64,000 nucleotides of DNA from Massospora cicadina (Eukaryota > Entomophthoromycota > Entomophthoromycetes > Entomophthorales > Entomophthoraceae). The notes under the pieces were generated by a model that made no database searches, had not been told where the DNA came from, and saw nothing but the letters and a program-made list of their open reading frames with translations. The position numbers were made by a program, and so were the translations under genes. The stretch is taken from contig JAKSZP010014455.1 of NCBI GenBank assembly GCA_022478985.1, positions 124,001-188,000 of the forward strand, in the 5' to 3' direction. Positions 1 through 11,346 of the stretch are shown in pieces; positions within the stretch are counted from its first letter, which is position 1, and every line of letters starts with the position of its first letter.

Positions 1-588
1 TCCTCAGTTCACACAAGAGGTACAGGGGCTACCCATCTAAGATGGCGTGATCCCCACATGACCCCATGTCCTATCCAGGGTGGACTACCTGGACATGATG
101 GACATCCCATACTCCATTGAGACTTAGAAGACTATTTGGAAATATACACACCATCCTCTGTTGCAGCCTCAAATCCGTTCCCATGTGTGGCGCTGCCTGA
201 GGCAGGTGTACTGTATGGCTGAGCACTCTAACGCTCTACACTCATCCTGCATCATGTGTGGCCAGTATGGAACGCTGTTCCACCGCATGGAGAAGTGTCC
301 TACCTCTAGAGTGATATGGCGCGAAGTTTAACGTCCGCTTGGCCAGGATCAAACACATCCCTTCAGTCTGTCAAGAGATATGTTTGCTCTATCAATGGCC
401 TCCCCCCTTCCACCCTCCCTCCATGCTCTGGTGGTTGCAATAGCCATGTGGACTATCCACACGATTGTCTTTGATGCCATCGCAGGCTCCACCCCCACCC
501 TCCCAGAAGCTATCCACAGATTCTGGTCTCATTTGGTGGACCACTTTCAGGCGTGGATGTTTGGATACCTCCCACCACGTCGCTGACA
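1..588 (+). pseudogene. LINE ORF2 C-terminus with zf-RVT-type zinc finger
   Basis: One forward frame, with in-frame stops near 127 and 331, reads as the tail of a LINE ORF2 protein. At 248-298 it has C-x2-C-x7-H-x4-C followed by a Pro and later a Trp (CIMCGQYG, then H and KCP). That is the zf-RVT finger found after the reverse transcriptase domain of many LINEs, thought to help bind the element's RNA or target DNA. After the stop near 331 the same frame reopens (380-588) with a hydrophobic AIAMWTIHTIVFDAIAG segment and a terminal PPRR. This resembles the C-terminal extension usual after zf-RVT. The RT and endonuclease domains are outside the window. Not functional. Confidence 0.6.
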
Positions 589-898
589 GCTGGTCTCCTC
601 CTGGTTCCCAGTTTGGTTCATCAAATCAGACTCTTTCCTCCACACATGTTCAATAGTGGCCACGGCCCCTTCACACGTCCCCTCCCCCTCCCCATAGTGG
701 CGTTCCCGCTGGCAACAAGAGATGCTTCGCTTCTCTGGGGTGCCTTCCCTGTTCTTTTTTTTTAGTACTAGATGGTCCCAACCCAAGGGGGGATTCATCG
801 ATGTGTGCCTTCCCTGTTCTAAGTTTTGTTTCTTTTGGGTCAAATTCAGAAGTGTCCATCCCATGGTCAGCCTTCCTCGCAATAAATTTAAATAAAAA
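1..898 (+). mobile_element. 3' end of a LINE (non-LTR retrotransposon), cut by the window start
   Basis: The left part encodes the C-terminal end of a LINE reverse transcriptase ORF. The right part (about 589-898) is a 3' UTR ending in an A-rich tail, AATAAAAAT, without a true poly(A). The last 150 bp resemble the 3' end of the element at 11347-13271, with a T-run, then TGTCCATCCC, TGGTCA and an AATAAA-rich end. A 16-bp word, GTGCCTTCCCTGTTCT, occurs twice in the UTR (about 740 and 806). The 5' end and left target duplication lie outside the window. Confidence 0.7.
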
Positions 899-1472
899 TG
901 GACTAGAAGCAATATCTTCAATTGTGGGACTAGTTCATTGCCAGATAAACTTAATTCTGACATTGGTAAAGAGATAGCTTCAAATCAACTTTTGAGTTTA
1001 AATATGTCTTATGGCTAAGGGGTATAGTCAAAATTCAAGAAACTTTGTGATTATTGTATGACGAGTTTTAATTATTATAGATGCTATCATTTTTTGCATA
1101 GTTTGCCCAATAAAACTGAATGAATTTGATGAAAGAAGTGAGTTTTGGATGGCAATTAGAAAACGTAGCATAGATTGACTAATAAAATCAACTAAATTTA
1201 ATCAAATGAATTATTGGAGATGGTGATCAGTAAAAAAATAAAGATTGATCAATTAAATTAACTAATTTAATTATTAAATTATTAGCATATTTGTTAAGAA
1301 ACTATATATAATATATATATACCATATTTTTTATATAAAAAAGTGAGGGCCAAAATTGATATATAGAGATATTTATTTTGAAAATAAAAGTCTAAAAAGA
1401 GATTACTTTAAAAATGCACTAATTTTTTGGGAAAAACTGCATTAAAATTTTTTTGGGAGAAAAGAACATCCT
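899..1472. other. AT-rich spacer, no gene seen
   Basis: Between the LINE tail and GyA the sequence is AT-rich, with a short TA microsatellite near 1300-1320. I see no open frame, RNA gene or repeat boundary. It ends with ATCCT, the left copy of the GyA target duplication. Confidence 0.6.
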
Positions 1473-2216
1473 TGTTGGACAATTACAAGTCCAAAATTGC
1501 AATAAAAGTTATCTGAGTTTTAATACAGATAAAATTGGCCAAAAGATTCTGGTCAATTCTCAGTGAAACCCCTTAAAACAGGGGTAACACTTATATTAAT
1601 ACAACTCGGGCAAATAGCATGATTTTGGGAAGTTGGATTGCACCAACAATGCGGCAGAATCTGGAGAGCCATTTGGAGGTCCCACATATCCTACATCCAA
1701 TTTTGTTTAAACTCCAAAGTGGAGACAGGACCACTTATAGGCCTGGAGGGGGTCCCACTAAGTGAGAATAATTTCTTGCTGAATGATTTGGTTAAATATA
1801 AAAAATCGCTGTTCATGGATATATCTTACCTGCAACTGAATTTCTATTGGCTATTACATGCATTTGATGAAAGTTTCAAGAGCTTTAACAGGCCAAAACT
1901 TATTATCCCTAATTCATTTCAACCAAGCCTAATCTGAACTTTGCATTGATTTCCCTTTGAACCTCAATATAAATTATATACTAAGCAGCAAGATATTGAA
2001 AGGGTCTGCTTTTTACCCCCTTTCCATATTCAATAAAAATTATAATGGTCCAACTTTTTAGTTTATTAGGGCTTTATTATTTTTTGTATGTGTTCTGAAA
2101 AAACACCATAAAGCAATTATTCCATTAGTAGTGAATACCACTTCTCCCAAAGTAGTATAGTTGATTTTAGGTGGAAAAAAGCACCAGCAAGCACAATAAT
2201 AGCCTAAAATCCAACA
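1473..2216 (+). repeat. GyA 5' LTR (744 bp)
   Basis: Pairs with 16595-17336 along its whole length; shared landmarks are ACAATTACAAGTCC at the start, TTATAGGCCT near the middle and AGCACCAGCAAGCACAATAAT near the end. It starts TGTTGG and ends CCAACA. A TTATAGG box about 260 bp in may be the promoter, and AATAAA-like words lie before the end. Confidence 0.9.
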
Positions 2217-2236
2217 AGTGGTGCTCACTACGGGTC
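2217..2236 (+). promoter_or_regulatory. GyA primer-binding site
   Basis: Two bases after the LTR comes TGGTGCTCACTACGGGTC. It begins with TGG, the complement of a tRNA CCA end, and matches the same site in six other elements here apart from one or two bases. Confidence 0.8.
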
Positions 2237-2264
2237 CCTGTACACCACAAAACGCTTACTGAAA

Positions 2265-3560
2265 ATGGAGGTTGGTGGGGAAATTAACCCTCAAAGCCTT
2301 ACCTCTGAAATTGACACTTGGCTAGCAATTAAGGAACATCAGCTAGCCAGTGCTTTGTCTCTCCATAAAAGGCTTGAGCAGCACTCATCTCAACGCCCCT
2401 ATGGGCATGCCCAGTTATAAAAATCCTTTCAGAGATAAGGCAAACCAGGCATGGGTAGTATTATTGCCTCCTTCCCCTTTGTTTATAACTAGTTCTGAAA
2501 TATAAAAACATACCAGCAAAAAAGTCAACACATCTTTCCATTCTTGAGCCGTGTAGTGCAGGAGATAATGGTTCCACAAATGGTCACCCTCAGCAACTGA
2601 ACGGAGGTGAGAAAGCCCTCATCAAAGAGATTATGCCCAAGCAGAATCTAAAATGCAAAAACAGGCCTTTATATGCCTTAGTCTACAAAGGGGAGAATCA
2701 ATTACCACTTTTGTTAATTCATACTATAATCAAGCCTAACCTCTACTTCTTGAAAAATTCTCCCTCTTGATGATTTTATTGCTGCTGTTTTGGTTGAATT
2801 GGCGCCTCTCCCTCATTAGCAATGAATATCTCTTCCATCAAGCATTCCTTAAAAAATATACAGGATATCAATAGGCTCTACTAGCGGTTTTTGCCTTCTA
2901 TGGACACAATAAAATTCAAGGAGCTCTGACGCAAGAATTCCTATAACCCCTCCAGTCTTATCAATGGCTTTTTCTCTCTTCAAAATCTGATTCTGAGAAG
3001 CTGCCACCACGATGTGCACCTTCCCCATGTGAGGATATGCAGTTATCACTAGCAATGACATGGAAGTGCTCCCTTTCATCTTAAGCTTCCAAAGCTCAGC
3101 CAGTGAAGTTAGCTATCACTTTGCTAAGCTACCCTCCTTATTCAGAGTAGTCTCACAAAGTGTCTGAAGTGTCACATCCCACTAAGGCGCTACCTTTGTC
3201 CTCATCAGCATCTCATCCAGCTTTACCTCTAATAAAACCTTTGGCCATGGGGCAGCCCAGACCTGACCCTTCCAAGGCTCAAGTCAAAGCCAATAAAATT
3301 TTATAACATACCCCTAAATTTAATAAAGTTAAGGAGAAACCCCAGGACCTATCTTGCCCCAAGGGAAGCCCTGAACCTACCTCTTACCCTATGAATTCCC
3401 TGACATATATTGATAACCCCTCTGATGATGAATCTGAAGAGGTTGTGAAGATGTGGGTCATTATGTTTTAGGAGCCCCAGGTGAACTGGATTTACCTGAC
3501 AGGTTGATTTATGATAGAGTGGATATGGCTAGTATAACCTGCCGAAATTAACTTCATCAA
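2265..3560 (+). pseudogene. GyA gag (decayed)
   Basis: The first ATG after the primer-binding site begins MEVGGEINPQ. The matching place in GyB (6314) begins MEAFKVSNPP, and both continue into a related stretch ending LEQHSS or LEQRS-like, so this is the gag start. The rest has many stops and frameshifts. An acidic run (Asp/Glu-rich, about 3415-3450) and Pro/Lys-rich spacers can be read. No CCHC knuckle could be recognised. It would have encoded the capsid-like structural protein. Confidence 0.55.
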
Positions 3561-3734
3561 GTGCTAATGGTCTGGAGGTTATTGATACTGCTAGTAACAC
3601 CAACCATCTCATTGCCTCACTAATCTGATTCACCTAGAGTGTGCGTGCCCTGCAGTCTACCCAGGAGAAATACTGAGACTGCCAAAAGACTATCTTCCAC
3701 TCTCTGGCTAAAAGAGTCCCTAGCTCTTTCCCTC

Positions 3735-4080
3735 AACTTTTGTGGAACCATGGCAAAAGTGAAAGTTGTTTTTAATGGAATACGGGTCATGGCTATCCTT
3801 GTCACTGGATCACCTGTGAATGCTGAGTCACATAAACTCATCAAAAAAATAAAGTGGCCCCCAACCACGACTATACCTAAGAGTTAGGTACTGCTGGTCC
3901 TTCCAACCCATGCGTCATTAGGGCGTAAACCTCTTTACCCATCCAATTCGGGAAGCTTGTCTCGTTGGTCCCTACAGTGGCATTGGCTAACAATACCCAT
4001 GATTTACTCATTGATACCAAGTTTATGCTTGAGTATTAAGGGCCATTAACTTAAATCAAAGCTATCTCTCCTTCTTAACT
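3735..4080 (+). pseudogene. GyA aspartic protease (decayed)
   Basis: The frame around 3750-3885 reads VFNGIRVMAILVTGSPVN, in the position of the retropepsin active site. The catalytic Asp of D-S/T-G is Val here, so it is dead. After a frameshift, NNTHDLLIDTKFM (about 3990-4030) matches the second conserved retropepsin block, usually DLLIGxxF. It would have cut the Gag-Pol polyprotein. GyB has the same arrangement at about 7640-7930. Confidence 0.6.
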
Positions 4081-4089
4081 ACAAGGTTC

Positions 4090-5515
4090 CTCTGATTCTA
4101 ACCAATGGTGAGCTTGAAAAAAGAATATGCCTGCACAGTGGAGTACCCCTCCTCAGCCTTATCCCTACACTACACCACGGCAAGAAATACAAAAGATTTC
4201 CCACCATCAACGGATGCTCTAGAAAATGTCCCGCTTTATTCTTCTGAGGAGATAGTCATCAAACCTGTTGAACAAAGGGTTTTTGAAACGAAGATTCTTC
4301 TGAAAATTTCCACAACTGCTTATTGCACCTAACTTTCATTATGAGTGTTAGTCCTCTTGAGCCCTGAGTATTACCTGGCGTGTTATATCCATCTTATCAG
4401 TGACCTATCAATCTCCTGCTGGGAATCTCATCCCTAAGGACATGGTTGTAAAAAAGCATCAGGAGATCAGAAATGTCTTCTGATAACCATTGAGGGCATC
4501 CAGCAAGTTCACTGTATTGAGTCTATGGCTGATATGGGCTTACCCGCCAACAAAACCTTATGTACATAGCCTACCATTCATATGTCTGAGTAACTAACCT
4601 CATCGGAGCTCAACAAGGTCCACTCTCTACTTAAGTCCTATAGCAATATCTTCTCTACCTCTGAAACCGACCATGGGCACATGAAGGGTTTACTAATACT
4701 ATTGATGTCATGGATGCTCACCTATTTGCTCTAAACCTTACTGCAAATCTAAAGTTGAGGAGCTACAGTTCTGGAAAATGCTTATATAGCTTCTGGATGC
4801 TGTGTTGCTGCATCCAAAAGCCCGTTGGTCGTCCCCTCTTCTACTTATAAAGAAGAAAAATGGAAGTCATTGGGTAGTTATGGACTACCATAACTAAACA
4901 ACCTCACCAAGAAGGAAAGCTACCCAATGCACCATATTGACGAGCTTTGGCCCTCCTCTCTGGGTCCAGGTTCTTTTCTGCCATGAACTTGGCTAGCGGG
5001 CAATGGCAAATGGCCCTTTCTCCCCAGGATTAGAAGTGCACCTTTATCTGTAGTGAGGGCCTATTTCAACCAACTCGGTTACCCCAGGGGTTATGCAATG
5101 CACCTGTCACTTTTATGTGGGCTACGGATCATATTTTCCAGGATCTCAAGTTGAGCTGTGTGATTTCCTAACTTGATGATATCATAGTTATCTCCAAGAC
5201 CTACAATAAGCTCCTCATATACCTAAAAGAAGTGTTCCAACGCCTGCGGGGTTCTAAAATTAAGTTGAAGCCATCAAAATGTACTTTCTTCCAGAAAAAC
5301 TGGATTTCCTTGGGCATGCCATTTTGCAAGATGGATTCCGACCTCGTTAAGATAAGGGTAAGACTATATCCAAGATTCTGGCGCCTAAAACCCTTTGTGA
5401 CATTCAATATTTTTGGGCATGATGGGACTTTACCATCAATTTATCCCCAAATTTGTCCAGCTCAATGAGCTCCTTGTAAGTATCTTGGCTAAAAACACTC
5501 CTTTACATTGGGGTG
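4090..5515 (+). pseudogene. GyA reverse transcriptase, N-terminal and palm part
   Basis: A linker (4105-4332, containing YACTVEYPSSALSLHY) leads into RT. Recognisable blocks are KARWSSPLLLIKKKNGSHW with VVMDY (about 4815-4885), a core region where the LDD of the YLDD box survives near 5173 although its Tyr codon is a stop, then KLKPSKCTFFQKN (5254-5300), the fingers-to-thumb block. The reading frame stops at 5520, where GyB is inserted inside the RT/RNase H connection (WGAE, then GyB). It resumes at 14909 with EQKTAFKTLKKFL. Many frame breaks; not functional. Confidence 0.75.
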
Positions 5516-5520
5516 CTGAA

Positions 5521-6262
5521 ATTCAGACATTTGCCAACTTGACTTTGTAAAAAGAATGTCTTGGGAGGATAATCCTAATTTATCAAATACAGTCAGCCAA
5601 TTAGAATTTTGATCTCATAAAATAATATTTCGGATGAAAATAATGACAATATCAGACAAAAACCCTGGCAATTCTTAGTGGAACCCCACAAATCAGGGTA
5701 ACACTTTATTATCGTTATGGGCAAACAACACTAGGTTGGGCATTCAGATTGCACCGACTGTGTGAGGGAATCAAGAGAGTCCTTCAGAGGACCCTCCCCA
5801 TCTTACAACAAGTTTATTTCGACTCACACTGTGGAGACTGGCCCCTTTTATAGGGTTGGAGGGGGCCTCGCAATGTGCAAATATTTTCTATCAATTGATT
5901 TGGCAAAATATATCAAAACTTTATTTCATAGATTCTAACTACCTGTCATCGCCCTCCATCAGCCGTTTCATGAGGTAAGGCGAGCTTTGAACGATCTGAC
6001 ATGTTCACAGTACATATCACTTAAGTTGAATGCGCATAGTTTATAATAAATTCTCATCAGACTCACATTGAGCCTTAAGACAATTTAGAACTTATGCATC
6101 CTGATATTGAGAGGGTTCTTTTTTTATCTCTTGGCCATGATTAATAAAAGCTTTTAAACCTTAATTTTTACTTCTATTAAAAAGTATTTTTTAGTATAAA
6201 TATCTTTTGGATATCCAGCAGATTCAGCACCAGCGAGCATAAAGCTTGTAGGATTCCCAAAA
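5521..6262 (+). repeat. GyB 5' LTR (about 742 bp)
   Basis: Matches 14158-14908 throughout, with shared AGACATT, GTCAGCCAATTA, CTTTTATAGGG and GATATCCAGC blocks. Its first two bases are AT rather than the expected TG seen in the 3' copy (TGTCAGACATT). It ends at GGATTCCCAAAA before the primer-binding site. TTTTATAGGG about 330 bp in is a promoter candidate. Confidence 0.85.
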
Positions 6263-6264
6263 AG

Positions 6265-6283
6265 TAGTGCTCACTACAGGTGG
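6265..6283 (+). promoter_or_regulatory. GyB primer-binding site
   Basis: TAGTGCTCACTACAGGTGG, one base off the shared TGGTGCTCACTACAGG core, lies immediately after the 5' LTR. Confidence 0.75.
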
Positions 6284-6313
6284 CTCCTGTAAACCACAAA
6301 AAATAAACTAATA

Positions 6314-7600
6314 ATGGAGGCTTTCAAAGTGAGTAACCCTCCAACACTTCCCCTTCTCAAAAACCAAGAATAGTTGCCATTGAGAAGCAACTTTCAAGCA
6401 TTTTATACTATCTTAAAGATCTTGAGCAGCGCTCATTAAAACCCCCTCTTATAGACAAAGCACCCACGGGAAGGGAGCCTTGCTTTATTTGTGTATATTT
6501 ATGAATCTGAAATGCAAGTCGCAACTGATAAGCAAAATTAAACACATCCTTCCTTGCTTAAGTCGCTTGGCACAAGAGATGATAGCTTCTTCTGTGGACA
6601 CTCTGCACCCTGGGAAGAGCTTAAGAAGGCACTGTTGGCTGAATTGGCTCAAATCAGAGTCTAAACAGGGAAAAAATGGCCTTTATGCGCCTTAGCATGT
6701 ATGAAGGCGAACTGACCGCAGCCTTTGCTGAGTGGTTTATCCTCACTGAGCAGAGGTTGTCAACGTCTAACATGCTGATCCTCGATGATGCTATCGCATA
6801 CATGTTAACTGGGTTAGCTTCCCAACCTATCTATCCAAGTATATCATTTCAGTGAAGCGTAACTTCAAGAAAATCCATGATATAAAATAAGCTTTGCTAC
6901 ACGTTGCTGATTTTCATACATGTGCGAGAAAAAATGAAGCATAGGTGAAACCTCCAGTTCTTACCATTGAGGAGCTTTTATCATCAGAACAGTTGGGGTG
7001 AGCCCATCGGTGCCTATCCACATTATGAAATCTTCTCCTTCAGTGTGACTAAAAGCATGTAACACTCCCTCCTGTAGATCTTATGCATGAAAGGTAATTA
7101 ATACTGTACTCCCACACAAGCTTACTTAAGCCAGCGTGCCTTCCCTTCAAGCCAAGCTAGTAGTTGCACACCCTAAGGGTAACCCATGTAACAATAAAGG
7201 GCTTGTTGGAAAGACGTATGGTCAGAAGATAGCTACCCAACCTCATGTACCTGTCTCCTCTACCTCGATTGTGACATTGTTAGTTGTTGAGAATACCCAT
7301 GGGGATAAATCTGAGGGGGTTACAAAGATGTTAAATATTAAATATTGGGAGCACCCACGGAAGTGGAGGTCCTTGATCAATTGAACGCTGAAGGAGTATA
7401 CTAGAGCATCATACTTGAGAAAACGTACCTCAGCCAACTTTTAGGGTGTCCCAAAGTTATTGACACTGCCAAAAATGCATATCAGTCTTGGCTTGATTGA
7501 TTTAACCTCTTCAGCATGTCCTTACCATGAGTCTATTCTTTATAAAAACCTAAGACTGCTCATAAACTAACCTCCACTTTTCAGCTCAAGGAGGCCTTGG
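6314..7600 (+). pseudogene. GyB gag (decayed)
   Basis: Starts at the ATG at 6314 (MEAFKVSNPP), homologous to the GyA gag start. Near 6676-6860 one frame reads MAFMRLSMYEGELTA, then AFAEWFILTEQRL and a DDAIAYMLTGLA block. This has the alpha-helical look of a gypsy capsid domain. Downstream the frame is broken, and no zinc knuckle is recognisable. It would have formed the virus-like particle shell. Confidence 0.55.
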
Positions 7601-8323
7601 CTCTGTCACCTAACTTTGGAGGAACACTCACTATTGTAAGTGGTCATTCAAGAAGTCAGGTAATAACCACCATGTATAAAGGCTCCCCAGTTATTGTAAT
7701 TTCCTCTAAGCTCATCAAAATATAGAGCTGGCACCTGACTTGGAGTGCAATCAAGAATTTGGAACTGCAGGCCCAAAAAGCACCCATGCCATTGTGGCAT
7801 AATATACCCTTCCCATTAGAATTGGTAAGCTCATCTTTTTGGCCCTAGCAGTAGCCTTGCACAACAACACCTATGATATGCCCATAGGTACCCAATTTAT
7901 GATTAATATGATGGTATATCAATATGAAGCAAGGTTTCCTCTCGTTACTCAATTATAAAGCCTCTTTAGTTTTATCCAATAATGATCCTGGCAAGAACAA
8001 ATACTCTTGCCTGATTGAATACCCCTTTTATGCTATGACTTTTCATTATTCCAAATATAGACAAGACACGATTAAATTGCTGATTCAGTAGATACTAGGG
8101 ACGGTATCCCTTTCTATGATACAGATGAGGAGTTGATTATCCTGGTGAACAACGAGTCGTTGGCACAAAGATCACGCTCCAAATCCCTCACCACTGCTAG
8201 TTGCACCTCCTAAGTCTTAAAAGCGTTAGCCCCTTGGAGCCTTGGGTATTTCCTGAGATACTAGACCCATCCTATCAAAGGCCTATTACTATGCTGTAGG
8301 GAAGCCTTGTCAGCAAGGACATG
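7600..8323 (+). pseudogene. GyB protease and protease-RT linker (decayed)
   Basis: Around 7640-7720 a frame reads SQVITTMYKGSPVIVISSKL, aligned with the retropepsin active-site region of GyA. The D-S/T-G triad is replaced by YKG, so it is inactive. NNTYDMPIGTQFM (about 7865-7905) is the second retropepsin block. From about 7980 the KYSCLIEYPFYAMTFHY linker parallels GyA 4120-4170. The linker is cut at 8323 by a solo LTR and resumes at 9446. Confidence 0.6.
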
Positions 8324-9445
8324 TGTTGAATTTCATTCCTAGTCAATGTTAGCCTTGGCTAAGGATTAAGATCAGCACTAACCTTGGGGTTGAGTCAATG
8401 ATTAATTTTGCTCACCAAGGTTTATAGCCTCAAATTTTTATTCTATAGTACTTATGCTTACAGGGTCAGAGGTTGTCTGAAGAGTAGAATCAATCATTAT
8501 AGTTTAATATTGTTTATTTTATCTTACTAGTTGAGATGCCAATCTAATGGCAAGTGGATTGTAATTATTTTTACAATTATTACGTGTTGAAATTACCAAT
8601 TGGATTACCTTTTCAAGAATTGACTTATTGCTGAATTGATGAAGCCAGAAAAGCTTTAATTCGACAAATTGGCTGATTGTCATTCTGAGACCATTTTAGA
8701 AGGTAAGCTGGAGTAAAGCAAATCCACTTAAGTTTAATTTGATCTACATCAAGATTCTGCCTCTCCAGTGTTATATAAATTGTATTTAATGAATGTAATC
8801 TATTATCCATAAGCTGACAAATGCCATATAATATAGCCTTTTGTAAAATCAACTGCCACTGATGCACCCTCAAGCAGTTCATAACATCCAAACCCCTGTT
8901 ACCCTTTATATTCATCGTGATAAATATATACCAATATGAACATAATATTCATATTTTGGCCACCCAATTTAAGGGTTAGATTTTTATTCTAGTAACTACC
9001 TTCCTTTACCTACTTTTATCTGTGTTTTAAGAGCTGTAGTGACACTTGACATTAAGAGTAAGTTAAAAGGTCCCCAAGGTTAGATTCTGGGTTAATGCAC
9101 CTAGGAGTGGTCGGCGCTACCAACACCTCACACCTGGATCTATAGTTACCCTACAGAAATTTTCCCAGTAAGTGGATCCAGAGATGAACAAGTGGTAATT
9201 AATCATGAGGGTGGAGAAGCAAGGGGTTAGGCCGCCCAGGAAGGGTGAAGAGAACCAGTGGTGCACACCAAAAGGGGTTATTCTGCCAAGGTGAAGTTGG
9301 TGATCTGCTGGATTGGGGAGTTTCCTGTGGACCTGTAGTTAAAGGTGCGCAAAGGAATGCAAAGAGCAAGGGCCAGCAGTCTTCATACTGTTTGGCCTGG
9401 CACACTAGTAGAGACCAAATATAGCAAATAGTAAAATTTGCAACA
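8324..9445 (+). mobile_element. Solo LTR (1122 bp) inside GyB
   Basis: GyA and GyB can be aligned up to GGACATG (8323) and again after 9446. Between them lie 1122 bp that begin TGTTGAAT and end TTGCAACA, a TGTTG/CAACA inverted pair typical of LTR ends. They are flanked by ACATG (8319-8323) and ACATT (9446-9450), a 5-bp duplication with one mismatch. No gag, pol or primer-binding site lies within, so recombination between two LTRs is the likely history. It does not resemble the other LTRs here. Strand cannot be decided; plus is assumed. Confidence 0.65.
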
Positions 9446-9450
9446 ACATT

Positions 9451-10530
9451 GTTATAAGAAAACACCAGGAGATTGTGTGAGGCTTATTAATCCCCATAGA
9501 GGACATTGAACGTATTCACTTCGTTGGCTCTATGACAGATTTGGGCTTGCCATAGATAACACGGTATGTACCTAACCAAACATCCATATCTCGGACGAGC
9601 TGATCCCAGAAGAGTTGAAAAATTAAATGCTTTAATAGATGAATATAGCGACATACTTTCTCAAAGTCAGATACTGACTATAGCCATATTAACTGCTAGA
9701 GTTACTCCATCATGTGAGTGATGCCTTTCCCATTTAGTTAAAATCTTACCGCAAGTCAAAAGTGGAAGAACAGCAGATGAGGACTGAACTCAAGCATTTA
9801 CTAGACGAGGGAATTGCTAGTTCCTTCACAAAGCCCTTGTTCTTCCCTTTTTTCTAATTAAAAAGAAGGACGGAGGTCATCAAGTTTTATGTACTACCAA
9901 AAACTAAACAACCTCATAAAAAAGAGCAGCTTTCCCGTCTTTTACATTGATGACACCCTGGCACAACTTTACAGCTCTAAATTCTTTTTAAAAATTGACT
10001 TAGCTAGCAGATATTGGTAAATGGACCTTTTCTCCACAAGATCAGGAGAGATGCGCTCTTATTCGCAGTGAGGTTTTTTCCAACCCACTCAGTTACCACA
10101 AAGGTTGTGAAACACACCTGCAACTTTCCAGCGTGGTATGGATCACATCTTGCAGGACTTAGAGCTAAGTTTTGTCATCATCTATCTTGATGACATCACA
10201 TGTTTCAAAGACCTTCAACAAACATCTTGATCACCTGAAGGAGGTGTTTCAACGCTTACATGATTCCAATATCAAGTTAAAACCCTCAAAGTGTACCTTC
10301 TTCCAAAGGAGATTGGATTTCCTTGGAAATTCCATTTCTCAAAAAGAGAATCCAAACCATACAGGAAAAGGTCAGAGCATTCTCAAAAAATGCTTCCCCC
10401 TAAAAATTATAAGATATTCAGGTATTTCTAGGGATGGTGGAACATTACCACCACTTTACCCCAAGTTCATTCAGCTCAGCTAGCTCCTTGTTCAGCAATT
10501 GACAAAAACACCCATTTCCAGTGAGGTGCT
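9451..10530 (+). pseudogene. GyB reverse transcriptase (decayed)
   Basis: Continues the linker cut at 8323. Blocks in order: LNNLIKKSSFPVFYIDDTL (about 9908-9965), FFLKIDLASRYW (10 kb; the next codon is a stop), an NTPATFQRGMDHILQDLEL block (about 10111-10165), then VIIYLDDIT at 10176-10202 with both catalytic Asp codons intact. After that come HLDHLKEVFQRLHDSNIKL and KPSKCTFF (10222-10305). It would have copied element RNA into DNA. Numerous stops. Notably the YLDD codons are GAT GAC, so no CpG spans them. Confidence 0.75.
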
Positions 10531-11346
10531 GAGCAAAAGGCTGCTATTGAGACGCTGAAGCAACTGCTGCACCAACGACCTATCTTTTATCACCCAGATT
10601 ATAATAAGCCTTTTATCTTGTTTAATGATGTTTCAGACTATGCCGTTGGGGCCATCTTAGCCTAATTAGATAAAAATGGTGTAGATCATCTTGTGCCTTA
10701 TTTCAGTAAGATGCTCTCAAAGCTGAGCGCAAATACAGCATCACGGAGAAGAAGTGCCTTGTTTTTCTTTTAGCTGTTAAACTTCCATCATTTCTTGTAT
10801 GGAACTCCCTTCATGGTTAGTTATGGACTAAACCTCTTTGAAATGGTTACAGAACATGAAAGATTCTACTGGCCAGTTAGCTCGTTGAGCTCTAAAGCTC
10901 TAGCATTATGACATGAAGATTGAACACTATTCAGGAACCCACCACATGAAAGTTGATGGGTTAACTCATCTTCCTATCCTGAATTTGAATTATTGTGAGG
11001 CTGAGAGGTATTATGACATCTTAATGACCCAGGATGACTTGGATGATGAGGATGACCAGTCCAGAAGATGTTAACTTGACACTCTCACAACTCCAAAGTG
11101 GAGTTTGGGAAGTTGTATAAGCAGGTGGGAGAAATATTAGTTCCTTACTTATTGCCCTCAGAACATGTACCTGCTATCCTGGAAGCTCACTCTACCCTAG
11201 GTCATGGGGGAGCAAAGAAAACCTATGATTAGAATAGGGAGAAGTACCACTGGGAAGGAATCATGGAAAATATTGTTAGGCTTGTATGCCTGTCTCACGT
11301 GTAAGAAATAAATTCAGTTTAAGACTAGATACCAATATCAACTGAC
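10531..11346 (+). pseudogene. GyB RNase H and start of integrase
   Basis: After the RT thumb, WGAEQKAAIETLKQLL-like sequence (frames broken; about 10520-10570) and FNDVSDYAVGAILA (10620-10665) mark RNase H. A region ending HYSGTHHMKVDGLTHLP (about 10925-10975) closes it. The integrase zinc-binding start follows: EHVPAILEAHSTLGHGG (about 11161-11211) gives the His pair, and LVCLS near 11280 the Cys region. At 11346 the frame is broken by the ORF1-only element and resumes at 13285. Confidence 0.7.

Noticed and set aside
547..963. 138-codon minus-strand frame over the LINE 3' end
   Set aside because: Runs across the ORF2 C-terminus, 3' UTR and tail of the LINE in the wrong direction, low-complexity Glu/Arg composition; a shadow frame.
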